Origin: Olegusella massiliensis | GTDB lineage: Bacteria > Actinomycetota > Coriobacteriia > Coriobacteriales > Atopobiaceae | Direction: 5' to 3' | Length of the DNA stretch: 50,838 nucleotides | Assembly (NCBI RefSeq): GCF_900078545.1 | Contig: NZ_FLLS01000001.1 | Coordinates: 1 to 50,838 of the forward strand | Shown: one piece after another, positions 1 to 7,579 of the stretch | How positions within the stretch are numbered: the stretch's first letter is position 1 | Layout of the letters: the number at the start of each line of letters is the position of its first letter | Position numbers and translations under genes: made by a program | Notes under the pieces: model-generated | Told to the model about the DNA's origin: nothing | The model's database searches: none | Seen by the model: the letters and a program-made list of their open reading frames with translations, nothing else

Positions 1-5
1 GAAAA

Positions 6-35
6 GAACCCGTGCGAAATCAATCGAACGGGTCC
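6..35 (-). terminator. Candidate intrinsic terminator after tRNA-Asn
   Basis: On the minus strand, ACCCGT and ACGGGT form a 6-bp stem (plus-strand arms 8-13 and 28-33) around a 14-nt loop, followed by TTCTTTT. It lies 14 bp beyond the CCA end of tRNA-Asn, so it would end that transcript. The stem is short, hence moderate confidence. Confidence 0.5.
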
Positions 36-48
36 TCAAAAGTTTCAA

Positions 49-123
49 TGGCTCCCCGGGCAGGATTCGAACCTGCGACACGCTGATTAACAGTCAGCTG
101 CGCTACCACTGCGCCACCGGGGA
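49..123 (-). tRNA. tRNA-Asn (anticodon GUU)
   Basis: A cloverleaf can be folded on the minus strand. The acceptor stem pairs TCCCCGG with CCGGGGA, followed by discriminator G and an encoded CCA. The anticodon stem GCTGA/TCAGC encloses loop CTGTTAA, giving anticodon GTT (Asn). The T arm carries GGTTCGAATCC. The gene stands alone, with its own promoter and a candidate terminator. Confidence 0.97.
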
Positions 124-139
124 ATATCAGCAAGAAAGT

Positions 140-167
140 ATTATACACACATCCAACTATCGTGCAA
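140..167 (-). promoter_or_regulatory. Promoter of tRNA-Asn
   Basis: On the minus strand, a TTGCAC -35 box (plus 162-167) and a perfect TATAAT -10 box (plus 140-145) are separated by 16 bp. The predicted start is roughly 10 nt before the tRNA 5' end, as expected for a stable RNA gene. Confidence 0.65.
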
Positions 168-181
168 GTGGAAAAACAAAA

Positions 182-658
182 TTAAAGTTGCACTTTGGGG
201 ATAGCTACCACGCGTGTAAAAATATGAGCTGATTCAAGGATTCTACCTGCAGCGATAGTCTCTCTAGAATCAGGATATGGATTATATGCATAGGCAACTT
301 CCGCAACACCTACCTGTGCAAGCTCTTTACAACATTCATTGCAGGGGAAATGTGTGACATAAATTGTTGAACCCTTGAGCTCACGCATGGAACCGCGGAA
401 ATTTAATACGGCATTGCGTTCAGCGTGGACAACATAGGGATATTTAGTTTCAAGCCAGTCGCCCTCACGGCACCAAGGAAAGACTGAATCGTCAATCCCG
501 CGAGGTGTGCCGTTATAGCCAATAGACAAAATGCGACGATCTTTACTTACAATACAGGCGCCGACCTGCGTATGAGGATCTTTTGATCTCAATGCCGAGA
601 GCGCTGCAACACCCATAAAATACTCGTCCCACTCCAAGACGTTTTTTCCTTGATCCAC
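182..658 (-). CDS. dCMP/cytidine deaminase family protein (ComEB-like)
   Basis: The zinc-dependent deaminase signature is present: HAE at residues 78-80 supplies the His ligand and catalytic Glu, and PCNEC at 105-109 supplies the two Cys ligands. At 158 residues the length fits deoxycytidylate deaminase, which converts dCMP to dUMP in the cytosol for dTTP synthesis. I chose GTG at 658 because GAAAGAGG lies 5 nt upstream. An in-frame TTG at 673 would add five residues but overlaps that ribosome site. In Bacillus the homologue is comEB, but here it lies 12 kb from comEA/comEC. A deaminase for another cytosine nucleotide cannot be excluded. Confidence 0.9.
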   Translation of the reverse strand: MDQGKNVLEWDEYFMGVAALSALRSKDPHTQVGACIVSKDRRILSIGYNGTPRGIDDSVFPWCREGDWLETKYPYVVHAERNAVLNFRGSMRELKGSTIYVTHFPCNECCKELAQVGVAEVAYAYNPYPDSRETIAAGRILESAHIFTRVVAIPKVQL

Positions 659-759
659 GTTTACCTCTTTCAATAAGCCTTCTGCCAGCAGAAAAGCTTA
701 AATGTCGCAAGTAAGTTAACATCTGAATTCTACAGGCATAATGGCGAAAGGGGTAGCAC

Positions 760-3138
760 ATGTTTTGCCCTCATTGTGGAAAGCAGGTTGGAGGCGATGA
801 GCGGTTTTGTCCTCATTGTGGAAAGCCCTTAGCTTCCTCTTCGACCCAAAAAAAGCAGCAAAAAGTAAGTACTACAACCCTAAGGATTCTTGTTGCTGCT
901 GCTGGTGTTGTAGTCGTTTTGCTTATTGTCACTGTGGCGATGAAATTTGGTTTGCCAAAAACGACCAATCCTGCAGCTACGTCTTCTACTGCTGCAGCGA
1001 CTGTTACCGTGTCAGGGAAGAAAATCAGGGGTCTACAGCGACCCACACTTATTTCTTCTCTCGATAAGGAAGCTGCAGCAAAGGCAGCACCTGCACTTTC
1101 AAAGTATCGCAAAGAGGGAAGTTCAGATACTTCAGCAGGTGTTAAACCCGATATCAAGAGCTATAGTGTAGAAGATGGTCTTTCAAACGTTACAAATGTT
1201 AACGATATTTTTTTGCCTGAAGCTGTGAAACCCCTGCTGGCAAAAAATGGATTTGCGATTGCTGAAGATACGGCTGGGTATGAGTTTTTTGAAACCTACG
1301 AGTTAAACCGGTATGATTTGGTTCCCAACTTTGTTACAACCGATTCAATGATGCACAGTTATCATCTCTACTTCAGCTATCTGCTCAAAACCTGTGAGCG
1401 TGGTCAGCTTTCAACAAAACTGCGCGATATGAGTGAAGCTATGCTTCGTGAGAGTCAAGATCAGCTCAGCAAACTGACTGATGATGAGTGGCAAAATGCC
1501 GCTTGGCGCAATGTAGCGTTTTTCTCTGTTGCCTGCAAGCTGTGCGGCTCTGATACACCTATTCCTGAGGCAGTTGAATCCGCTGTTGATAGTGAAGTTG
1601 CGCAAATTATGGCGGCAAGCACTGTGGGCAGCTCGGCCGTTTTGTCTGAAGGTACAAAAAACGGAGTGAATTTAGATTACACCCAGTTCAAGCCTCGCGG
1701 TTATTACGAAGGTGACGCGACTCTCGAGGCATATTTCCGCACGATGATGTGGTATGGGCAGGTAAATTTCACTCAGAGCGAAGAGACGCTTGATCGCAGT
1801 GCTTTGCTTATGACGATGGCCCTTAATAGCGACGCAATGTCTGACTGGGAGGCAATCTATACCATTACGAGTTTTTTTGCAGGCGTCAGTGATGATAACA
1901 GTTATTACGAATACTGGCCTATTATCCAGGCAGTCTATGGCGATGATGTCAGCGTAGAGAGCCTTAACAATACCAAGGACAAGTGGAATACTTTCCATAA
2001 AACAACAGCTCACATGCAAGCTCCCAAAATCAATTCGGTGGTAGTAGCTGATAGAGGTGAAGAGGCAGATCACAGTTCAGAAAACCTTGGTTTTCGCTTT
2101 ATGGGTCAGCGATTCTCACTGGATGAACGAATTTTTAGTCAGCTGATGTATAGCCGCGTGGGCGAAAACTCTGCGGGAGAAAAGCGCATGCTTCCCAACG
2201 CCCTTGATGTGCCTTCCGTCTTGGGATCTACGGAGGCTCAGGCGATTTTGCATGAAGCAGGCGCTGATGATTTTGCCAACTATAGCGACAATCGTGAGAG
2301 CCTGCGTAAGGAAATTGCCCAAAACGCCGATGAGCTTTGGACCGGTAGCCTTTACGCACAGTGGCTCTATACCCTCAATCCACTACTCGCAACGAAGGGC
2401 GAGGGGTATCCTGCTTTTATGCAGTCCAAAGAGTGGGAGCGCAAAAACTTGCAGACCTATTTAGCAAGTTATACCGAGCTCAAACATGATACGGTTTTGT
2501 ATTCAAAGCAGGCTATGGCCGAGATGGGCGGCGGTCCTATTGAGGAGCTTGACGATCGCGGTTATGTGGAACCTGAACCTGAACTTTATGGTCGGCTTGC
2601 ACGCTTAACCCAAGGAACAAAAGAAGGTCTTTCGCATTATGGCGTGTTGTCCAGCACAGATGCCGATGGACTCAAAATTTTAGCTGAGCTGGCGAGCCAG
2701 CTTGAGGCCATCTCCAAAAAAGAACTCGCCAATGAAAAGCTGAGTGATGAGGAATATGAGTTTATTCGTAGCTATGGTGGCCAGCTGGAACATATTTGGG
2801 ATTTGACGGCAGATACCGACAATCAGTCCTGGACAAAGGCTCAAGAGCGTCCCGCTGCTATAGTTACCGATATAGCAACTGACCCAAATGGTTCTGTCTT
2901 GCAGGTAGGTACCGGCATACTTTCAACGATATATGTTGTGTTTCCTATTGATGGTGAGCTCCATATAGCCGTTGGTGCGGTCTCGAACTTCTATCAATTC
3001 ACGCAACCTATAGATTCTCGTCTGACTGACTCTGAATGGCGTAGCATGCTCGGTATTAGTGCGTCTCCTGATGCAAATGCTACTCCTATGCCCGAAAAGC
3101 CAGCATGGACTAAGAGTTTTAGTTGCGAGATAGACTAG
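760..3138 (+). CDS. Membrane-anchored DUF3160 protein with N-terminal double zinc ribbon
   Basis: The 792-residue protein opens with two CPHCGK zinc-ribbon knuckles (Cys 3/6 and 17/20), then a single transmembrane helix at about 42-62, then a low-complexity Ala/Thr linker. A large presumably extracytoplasmic domain from about 150 resembles DUF3160: PNFVTTDSMMHSYHLYFSYL near 187-206 matches the conserved core of that family. The topology implies a cytosolic zinc-ribbon head and an extracellular body, an arrangement common in Gram-positive surface proteins. No enzymatic motif is obvious to me and the function is unknown. Ribosome site GAAAGGGG precedes ATG 760. The gene is followed by a strong hairpin and a small membrane-anchored gene. 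Confidence 0.85.
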   Translation: MFCPHCGKQVGGDERFCPHCGKPLASSSTQKKQQKVSTTTLRILVAAAGVVVVLLIVTVAMKFGLPKTTNPAATSSTAAATVTVSGKKIRGLQRPTLISSLDKEAAAKAAPALSKYRKEGSSDTSAGVKPDIKSYSVEDGLSNVTNVNDIFLPEAVKPLLAKNGFAIAEDTAGYEFFETYELNRYDLVPNFVTTDSMMHSYHLYFSYLLKTCERGQLSTKLRDMSEAMLRESQDQLSKLTDDEWQNAAWRNVAFFSVACKLCGSDTPIPEAVESAVDSEVAQIMAASTVGSSAVLSEGTKNGVNLDYTQFKPRGYYEGDATLEAYFRTMMWYGQVNFTQSEETLDRSALLMTMALNSDAMSDWEAIYTITSFFAGVSDDNSYYEYWPIIQAVYGDDVSVESLNNTKDKWNTFHKTTAHMQAPKINSVVVADRGEEADHSSENLGFRFMGQRFSLDERIFSQLMYSRVGENSAGEKRMLPNALDVPSVLGSTEAQAILHEAGADDFANYSDNRESLRKEIAQNADELWTGSLYAQWLYTLNPLLATKGEGYPAFMQSKEWERKNLQTYLASYTELKHDTVLYSKQAMAEMGGGPIEELDDRGYVEPEPELYGRLARLTQGTKEGLSHYGVLSSTDADGLKILAELASQLEAISKKELANEKLSDEEYEFIRSYGGQLEHIWDLTADTDNQSWTKAQERPAAIVTDIATDPNGSVLQVGTGILSTIYVVFPIDGELHIAVGAVSNFYQFTQPIDSRLTDSEWRSMLGISASPDANATPMPEKPAWTKSFSCEID

Positions 3139-3160
3139 TGCACAGACAGCCATTGAGACA

Positions 3161-3190
3161 AGCAGAGCCTTCTTTTAGGAAGGCTCTGCT
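3161..3190. terminator. Perfect 12-bp hairpin downstream of the DUF3160 gene
   Basis: AGCAGAGCCTTC (3161-3172) and GAAGGCTCTGCT (3179-3190) are perfect inverted repeats around loop TTTTAG. It lies 22 nt after the DUF3160 stop codon and resembles a terminator stem, but the 3' flank is TCAAAAAAAG and not a T-run. It may act as a 3'-end or mRNA-stability element. It argues against the downstream gene starting before it. Confidence 0.55.
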
Positions 3191-3203
3191 TCAAAAAAAG
3201 AAT

Positions 3204-3761
3204 ATGCGGTGGGCAGGTTTCTTTGGCATCTTGATAGCGTCTGCTGTAGTAGCGCTCATCTTTTTTCAGCTCTGGGTACAGGGACGCTTTCTACCTAGCT
3301 GGATAAGCTGGCAAGAGTGCGAGCAAGATCTTGATCTTGATAACAATGGAACAACAGAGACACTCGCACTCCATCAGCGTCAGCTAAAGATAAGCAACAA
3401 TACAACCTTGCTTTTTCAAACAGATACCAGTTGGTTTGTTTCTGATGTGCTGGTAGGCGATATCAATCATGACAACAGTCAAGAAATTATTTGTCTGTTA
3501 TGGAAGCGGGGAAGTTTTGGCAAATCCCGTCCCTTTTGGATCAAGCAAGACGATATAAATTTTTCCCAGCACATCTTTATTTGGACTATGCAAGAAGGGC
3601 ATATCCAAGCTATTTGGCAGTCTTCTGCCATTGATTTTGAAATTGCCTCGATATCCCTAAATGATAAGCAGCAAGTTTGTTGCACCACACCTGATGGAAG
3701 AAAGTCCTGCTGGGCATGGCTTTCTTGGGGACTTGTGTGTATTGATATGGAAGATACCTAG
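3204..3761 (+). CDS. Small membrane-anchored protein with FG-GAP/calcium-loop-like motifs
   Basis: I do not recognise a named family. From ATG 3204 the 185-residue protein begins with an uncleaved-signal-like helix (about 3-23, FFGILIASAVVALIFFQLW) and is otherwise soluble, so it is probably anchored outside the membrane. Two acidic loops, DLDLDNNGTTE and GDINHDNSQE, resemble the D-x-D-x-D-G calcium loops of FG-GAP/VCBS repeats, each followed by a beta-strand-like hydrophobic stretch. Longer starts exist at TTG 3123 and GTG 3138, but they would translate through the perfect hairpin at 3161-3190. The gene follows the DUF3160 gene in the same orientation, so the two may be functionally linked. 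Confidence 0.6.
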   Translation: MRWAGFFGILIASAVVALIFFQLWVQGRFLPSWISWQECEQDLDLDNNGTTETLALHQRQLKISNNTTLLFQTDTSWFVSDVLVGDINHDNSQEIICLLWKRGSFGKSRPFWIKQDDINFSQHIFIWTMQEGHIQAIWQSSAIDFEIASISLNDKQQVCCTTPDGRKSCWAWLSWGLVCIDMEDT

Positions 3762-3819
3762 TCTGTCTTACGAAAGATAAATAGTTTGTTTATTTGTGGC
3801 ACACAGGTTTTGTAAGACC

Positions 3820-3828
3820 TGCTACACT
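3820..3828 (+). promoter_or_regulatory. Extended -10 promoter of the pyr operon
   Basis: TGCTACACT matches an extended -10 element (TGnTATAAT). No convincing -35 box is seen. Transcription would start near 3835, which places the complete PyrR-type attenuator in a leader of about 140 nt. Confidence 0.5.
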
Positions 3829-3830
3829 GG

Positions 3831-3938
3831 AGCACGACCTTTAAGCGCGGTACGAGATGCCCGTAAGGTGCTGAATTTCATATCTGTGTCTACTAACGGG
3901 GTGTCTCGTGTCGCTAACGGCGACAGGGCATCTTTTTT
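3831..3938 (+). promoter_or_regulatory. PyrR-type transcription attenuator (binding loop, antiterminator, terminator)
   Basis: Three mutually exclusive helices can be drawn. (1) A candidate PyrR-binding stem-loop is closed by ACCTT (3837-3841) and AAGGT (3865-3869), with ACGAGATG in its head. (2) An antiterminator pairs ACGAGATGCCC (3852-3862) with 3899-3909: 11 contiguous pairs including two G-U. (3) A terminator pairs 3899-3914 with 3920-3933, with two bulges, and is followed by TTTTT. The antiterminator's 5' arm lies inside the binding loop and its 3' arm is the terminator's 5' arm. This is the arrangement known from Bacillus pyr leaders, where UMP-bound PyrR favours termination. The exact PyrR contact consensus is only partly matched. 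Confidence 0.72.
3899..3938 (+). terminator. pyrR leader: Regulated terminator of the pyr attenuator
   Basis: TGTCGC/GCGACA (3909-3914 with 3920-3925) forms the apical stem. CTC/GGG and GGTG/CATC-type pairs extend it to 3899 and 3933 around two single-base bulges, and a T-run follows. It ends 38 nt before the pyrR start codon. Confidence 0.65.
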
Positions 3939-3976
3939 CTTGTCGCGGCTGCGTCCAAGAGATGGGAAGGAGCGTA

Positions 3977-4570
3977 ATGGCACAGTATGAGCCAAAGGCA
4001 ACGATTATGGATGAGGCGGCGATGAGTCGCGCCATCACCCGTATCGCCCATGAGGTATTAGAACACAACGAAGGTAGTACGGATTTTGTTCTTGTAGGAA
4101 TCATCCGTCGAGGTGAGGCCCTTGCTCGCAAGCTTGCCGATGAGATTGAAAAGGCAGCTGGTGTGCGTCCACAAATCGGCACGCTCGATATTAGCTTTTA
4201 CCGTGATGACATTGGTAAGCGCGTAGCACCAGTACTTCAGGGTTCCAGTATTCCTTTTGGTATTGATGATGCTGAGGTTGTGCTTGTAGATGATGTCCTT
4301 TATACGGGCCGCACTATTCGTGCTGCTCTTGACGCTCTGATGGATTACGGCAGACCTCGTAGGGTTCAGCTGGCCGTTATGGTTGACCGTGGCCACCGTG
4401 AGTTGCCTATTCGTGCTGATTATGTTGGCAAAAACGTTCCTTCTTCCCGTGAGGAAGATGTGCGCGTCTATGTTGAGCCTGAGGATGATCACTCGGCAGT
4501 TGAGATTTGGGGTAATGCGACTCACAAAGCCGCAATTCAGACAGGAGGCCAACCCTCATGCTCTCAGTAA
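3977..4570 (+). CDS. pyrR: Bifunctional pyr operon attenuator / uracil phosphoribosyltransferase PyrR
   Basis: PyrR binds pyr leader RNA in response to UMP and has uracil phosphoribosyltransferase activity. The type I phosphoribosyltransferase PRPP loop VVLVDDVLYTGRT is at residues 101-113, and 197 residues is near the family's usual 180-190, with a short C-terminal extension. I chose ATG 3977, which has ribosome site GGGAAGGAG 5 nt upstream. A start at 3908 would place coding sequence inside the attenuator terminator. It is the first gene of pyrRBCKDFE, and its 3' end overlaps pyrB by 13 bp. A matching attenuator lies directly upstream, supporting autoregulation. Confidence 0.95.
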   Translation: MAQYEPKATIMDEAAMSRAITRIAHEVLEHNEGSTDFVLVGIIRRGEALARKLADEIEKAAGVRPQIGTLDISFYRDDIGKRVAPVLQGSSIPFGIDDAEVVLVDDVLYTGRTIRAALDALMDYGRPRRVQLAVMVDRGHRELPIRADYVGKNVPSSREEDVRVYVEPEDDHSAVEIWGNATHKAAIQTGGQPSCSQ

Positions 4571-5481
4571 AGCATTTGATTGATACAAACGACCTGACGG
4601 CAGATGACATCACCCAGATTCTTGATACCGCCAAATCCTTTGACCCTATTGTGAATGCCCGTACTATCAAGAAGGTCCCCGCTTTACGTGGGCGCACGAT
4701 TGTCAATCTCTTTCTTGAGCCTTCTACGCGTACGCGCAGTTCTTTTGAGCTAGCGGAAAAACGTCTGTCGGCCGACTCTCTCAATATGGGCGGTTCTACT
4801 AGCTCTGTTGTAAAGGGCGAGAGTCTCGCTGACACAATTCAGACCATTGATGCTATGAACGTTGATATGTTTGTCTGTCGTGCAAGGCTGGCAGGTACTC
4901 CCCAAAAAATTATTGAAAATACCGATGCAGTTGTTATTAACGCAGGCGATGGCAAACATCAGCATCCTACCCAGGCCATGCTTGATCTTTATACCATCCG
5001 CGAGGAGTTTGGACATCTTGATGGTCTTAAGGTTGCTATTGTTGGCGACCTCGCTCACAGTCGCGTGTGTGGTTCGTTGGCTCCTGCTCTTAAGACTATG
5101 GGTGCCGAAGTCACTCTTGTTGGGCCTCCAACCTTCCAGGTGGGTGATCCCAGCTGGTATGGCTGCAAGCAAACAGCAGATCTCGACTCGGTTATTCCTG
5201 AGATGGATGTTGTTTATATGCTGCGCGTGCAGCTGGAACGTATGGAGGGCGCTGCAATTCCTTCCAAGCGTGAGTATAACCGCCTATATGGTCTAGACGC
5301 TCGCCGTGCCGCCATGATGAAGCCTGGTGCCATCGTGTGTCATCCAGGCCCTATGAACCGTGGTATGGAAATCAATACTGAGGTTGCTGATAGTTTGCAG
5401 TCGAGGATTTTAAAGCAGGTCAACGCAGGCGTCCTAACCCGTATGGCTGAGATGTATCTGCTCTTAGGAGGAGAAAACTAA
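4558..5481 (+). CDS. pyrB: Aspartate carbamoyltransferase catalytic subunit
   Basis: This enzyme joins carbamoyl phosphate and aspartate to give N-carbamoylaspartate, the first committed step of UMP synthesis. The carbamoyl-phosphate motif STRTR is at residues 56-60 after FLEP. HPTQAMLDLYT near 138 and the C-terminal CHPGPMNRG loop are also present. At 307 residues it has the usual catalytic-chain length. No pyrI regulatory chain is nearby, consistent with a Gram-positive-type enzyme controlled at transcription. The start lies inside the end of pyrR, preceded by ribosome site CAGGAGG, and its last base is shared with the pyrC start, so translational coupling is likely. Confidence 0.97.
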   Translation: MLSVKHLIDTNDLTADDITQILDTAKSFDPIVNARTIKKVPALRGRTIVNLFLEPSTRTRSSFELAEKRLSADSLNMGGSTSSVVKGESLADTIQTIDAMNVDMFVCRARLAGTPQKIIENTDAVVINAGDGKHQHPTQAMLDLYTIREEFGHLDGLKVAIVGDLAHSRVCGSLAPALKTMGAEVTLVGPPTFQVGDPSWYGCKQTADLDSVIPEMDVVYMLRVQLERMEGAAIPSKREYNRLYGLDARRAAMMKPGAIVCHPGPMNRGMEINTEVADSLQSRILKQVNAGVLTRMAEMYLLLGGEN

Positions 5482-6770
5482 TGGCGTATTTGATTCGTGG
5501 CGCACGCGTTGTCGACCCACAGCTTAATCTTGATGATGTGCGCGATGTGCTGATTGAGGGTAATAAAATCAAGGCAGTTGGCAACGATCTTGATGCTGCA
5601 AATGCTGAGGTAGTAGATGCAACAGGCAAGGTGCTCATTCCTGGTATGGTGGATATGCACGTACATTTCCGCGATCCGGGTTTTGAGTACAAAGAAACCA
5701 TTGAGACAGGATCTCGTGCGGCCGCTCATGGTGGCTTTACCGATGTGGCCACTATGCCCAATACCAATCCCGTTGCTGATGAGGGAGCCGAGATTCGCTA
5801 TCAGATTGACCGCGGTGAAGCAGCAGGTTATGTGCATATTCGTCCTATCGGCGCGCTTACCAAAGGTCAAAAGGGTGAGGCTTTGGCTGAGATAGGGGAT
5901 ATGGTACTCGAAGGTGCGTGCGCTTTTTCTGATGATGGGCACGGTGTGCAATCTGCTGGCATGATGAAGACTTGTATGGGCTATGTTTCTCAGTTCAACA
6001 AGGTAGCTATTGCTCACTGTGAGGATGAGAGCCTTTCAAAGAATGGTGTTATTAACGCTGGTCGTGCGGCAACTCGTCTTGGAATGTTTGGCTGGCCCGC
6101 ATTGGCTGAAGAGCATGAAATTTGGCGCGATATTCAGTTAACCCGCTCTAGCAACTATGCCCTACATATCGCTCATATTTCAACGGCACGTGGCCTTGAA
6201 ATGGTCAAAGCGGCAAAAGCCGAAGGATTACCTGTAACCTGTGAGGTGACCCCTCACCATCTTTTCCTTTGTGACGACGATATCACCACTACCTACAACA
6301 CTAACCTCAAGATGAATCCTCCTCTGCGCTCTGCCAAGGATGCTGAGGCTCTGCGTCAGGGCATTATTGATGGTTCCATTGACTGTGTGGTGACCGATCA
6401 TGCTCCTCATGCCGCCCACGAGAAGGACTGTGAGTGGGAGATTGCTTTCTTTGGCACTATCGGCCTTGAAACTTCTCTTCCTCTGATGCTCACCCATATG
6501 GTTGAACCTGGTCTTATGAGTTGGAGTCGTCTCGTCGAAGTAATGGCTGTATCCCCGCGTGAGATTTTGCGTCTTCCTGCTGTCAAGATTGAGGAAGGTT
6601 CGGTTGCCGACCTGACACTCATTGATCCTGAAGCTGAGGTTGAGGTAACTGAGGACTACTTTGAGTCTAAATCTAAAAACTCTGCCTTCTTAGGCAATAA
6701 GCTCAAAGGCGCTGCTTGTGATGTGTTCTGTGGCGGTAAACGTACACTTGCAAACGGTGTCGTGGCCTAA
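5481..6770 (+). CDS. pyrC: Dihydroorotase
   Basis: This enzyme cyclises carbamoylaspartate to dihydroorotate. The amidohydrolase metal motif HVHFRDPG is at residues 60-67. ATMPNTNP, the GACAFSDDG segment and a late DHAPH motif mark a type I dihydroorotase, and 429 residues is typical. The start ATG overlaps the pyrB stop (TAATG), and ribosome site TAGGAGGAG is 6 nt upstream. The active-site residues I can see are intact, so this is an active enzyme and not the inactive dihydroorotase-like partner seen beside some pyrB genes. Confidence 0.96.
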   Translation: MAYLIRGARVVDPQLNLDDVRDVLIEGNKIKAVGNDLDAANAEVVDATGKVLIPGMVDMHVHFRDPGFEYKETIETGSRAAAHGGFTDVATMPNTNPVADEGAEIRYQIDRGEAAGYVHIRPIGALTKGQKGEALAEIGDMVLEGACAFSDDGHGVQSAGMMKTCMGYVSQFNKVAIAHCEDESLSKNGVINAGRAATRLGMFGWPALAEEHEIWRDIQLTRSSNYALHIAHISTARGLEMVKAAKAEGLPVTCEVTPHHLFLCDDDITTTYNTNLKMNPPLRSAKDAEALRQGIIDGSIDCVVTDHAPHAAHEKDCEWEIAFFGTIGLETSLPLMLTHMVEPGLMSWSRLVEVMAVSPREILRLPAVKIEEGSVADLTLIDPEAEVEVTEDYFESKSKNSAFLGNKLKGAACDVFCGGKRTLANGVVA

Positions 6771-6790
6771 AGTTCACACAAAGGAGTGGG

Positions 6791-7579
6791 GTGAAAATGA
6801 GGACAGAGGGTATCAAGCAATATGACTTTAGCGTGGTGTCCAACGCTCAAGTTGCAAGAGACGTGTATCGCATGCAAATTTTGGCACCTGAGCTTGCCAA
6901 CAAACTTGCGCCAGGTCAGTTCATCAACATTGCCGTCCCTGGTGATCCGTCTCATATTGTGCGCCTTCCTCTGTCCTTTGCTTCACTCGATTTGCAAGAG
7001 GGCAGCGTTGAACTCATCTATGCGGTAGTAGGTGAAGGTACGCATCGGCTTTCTCAGATGGGGATTGGTGCGAGTTCTACGTTGATCGGTCCGTGTGGCA
7101 AGGGCTGGAATCTCAGCAATAATCGTTCTGCTCTCTTGGTAGCTGGTGGTGTTGGTGCACCTCCCATTGTTGCTGCGGCGCGCGAATTAAAAGAACGGGG
7201 TGTGGAGCTTTGCGCTATTCTTGGTGCGCGCTCAAAAGATCGACTGTGGGGCGAGTCGGTGCTTAAGGATATGGGTGCTACCGTCATTGTCACTACAGAC
7301 GATGGAAGTTATGGTAGGCAAGGCTTTACAACCGAGGTGGTAGCAGAGCTTTTACCAGGTGATTTCGGACAGATTCTCACCTGTGGTCCTAACCTTATGA
7401 TGGCTGGTGTTGCAGCGCTTGCAAAAAAGGCAAAAATAGATTGCCAAGCTTCTCTAGAACGGATGATGACATGCGGTTTTGGAGCCTGTCATACCTGTAA
7501 TGTTGCTATGCGAGCGGGTGGCTATAAATTCTGCTGTACTGACGGCCCTGTTTTTGATGCCAAGGAGGTGGCATGGTGA
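6791..7579 (+). CDS. pyrK: Dihydroorotate dehydrogenase B, electron transfer subunit
   Basis: PyrK carries FAD and a [2Fe-2S] cluster and passes electrons from the PyrD subunit to NAD+. The FAD-binding segment RLPLSFAS is near residue 58, followed by a nucleotide-binding GGVGAPPIVAAAREL. The C-terminal cysteine cluster CGFGACHTC, with a further Cys about 15 residues on, binds the iron-sulfur centre. Ribosome site AAGGAG (6781-6786) lies 4 nt before GTG 6791 and 10 nt before ATG 6797, so either start is possible. The gene overlaps pyrD by 7 bp, as expected for subunits of one complex. Confidence 0.95.
   Translation: MKMRTEGIKQYDFSVVSNAQVARDVYRMQILAPELANKLAPGQFINIAVPGDPSHIVRLPLSFASLDLQEGSVELIYAVVGEGTHRLSQMGIGASSTLIGPCGKGWNLSNNRSALLVAGGVGAPPIVAAARELKERGVELCAILGARSKDRLWGESVLKDMGATVIVTTDDGSYGRQGFTTEVVAELLPGDFGQILTCGPNLMMAGVAALAKKAKIDCQASLERMMTCGFGACHTCNVAMRAGGYKFCCTDGPVFDAKEVAW

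Noticed and set aside
1672-2073. Long antisense frames inside the DUF3160, pyrimidine, lepA and der genes
   Set aside because: They lie wholly inside well-supported genes, lack ribosome sites and look like codon-bias shadows.
3908-3976. Longer N-terminus of PyrR
   Set aside because: It would translate through the attenuator terminator; ATG 3977 has a strong ribosome site and fits the family.
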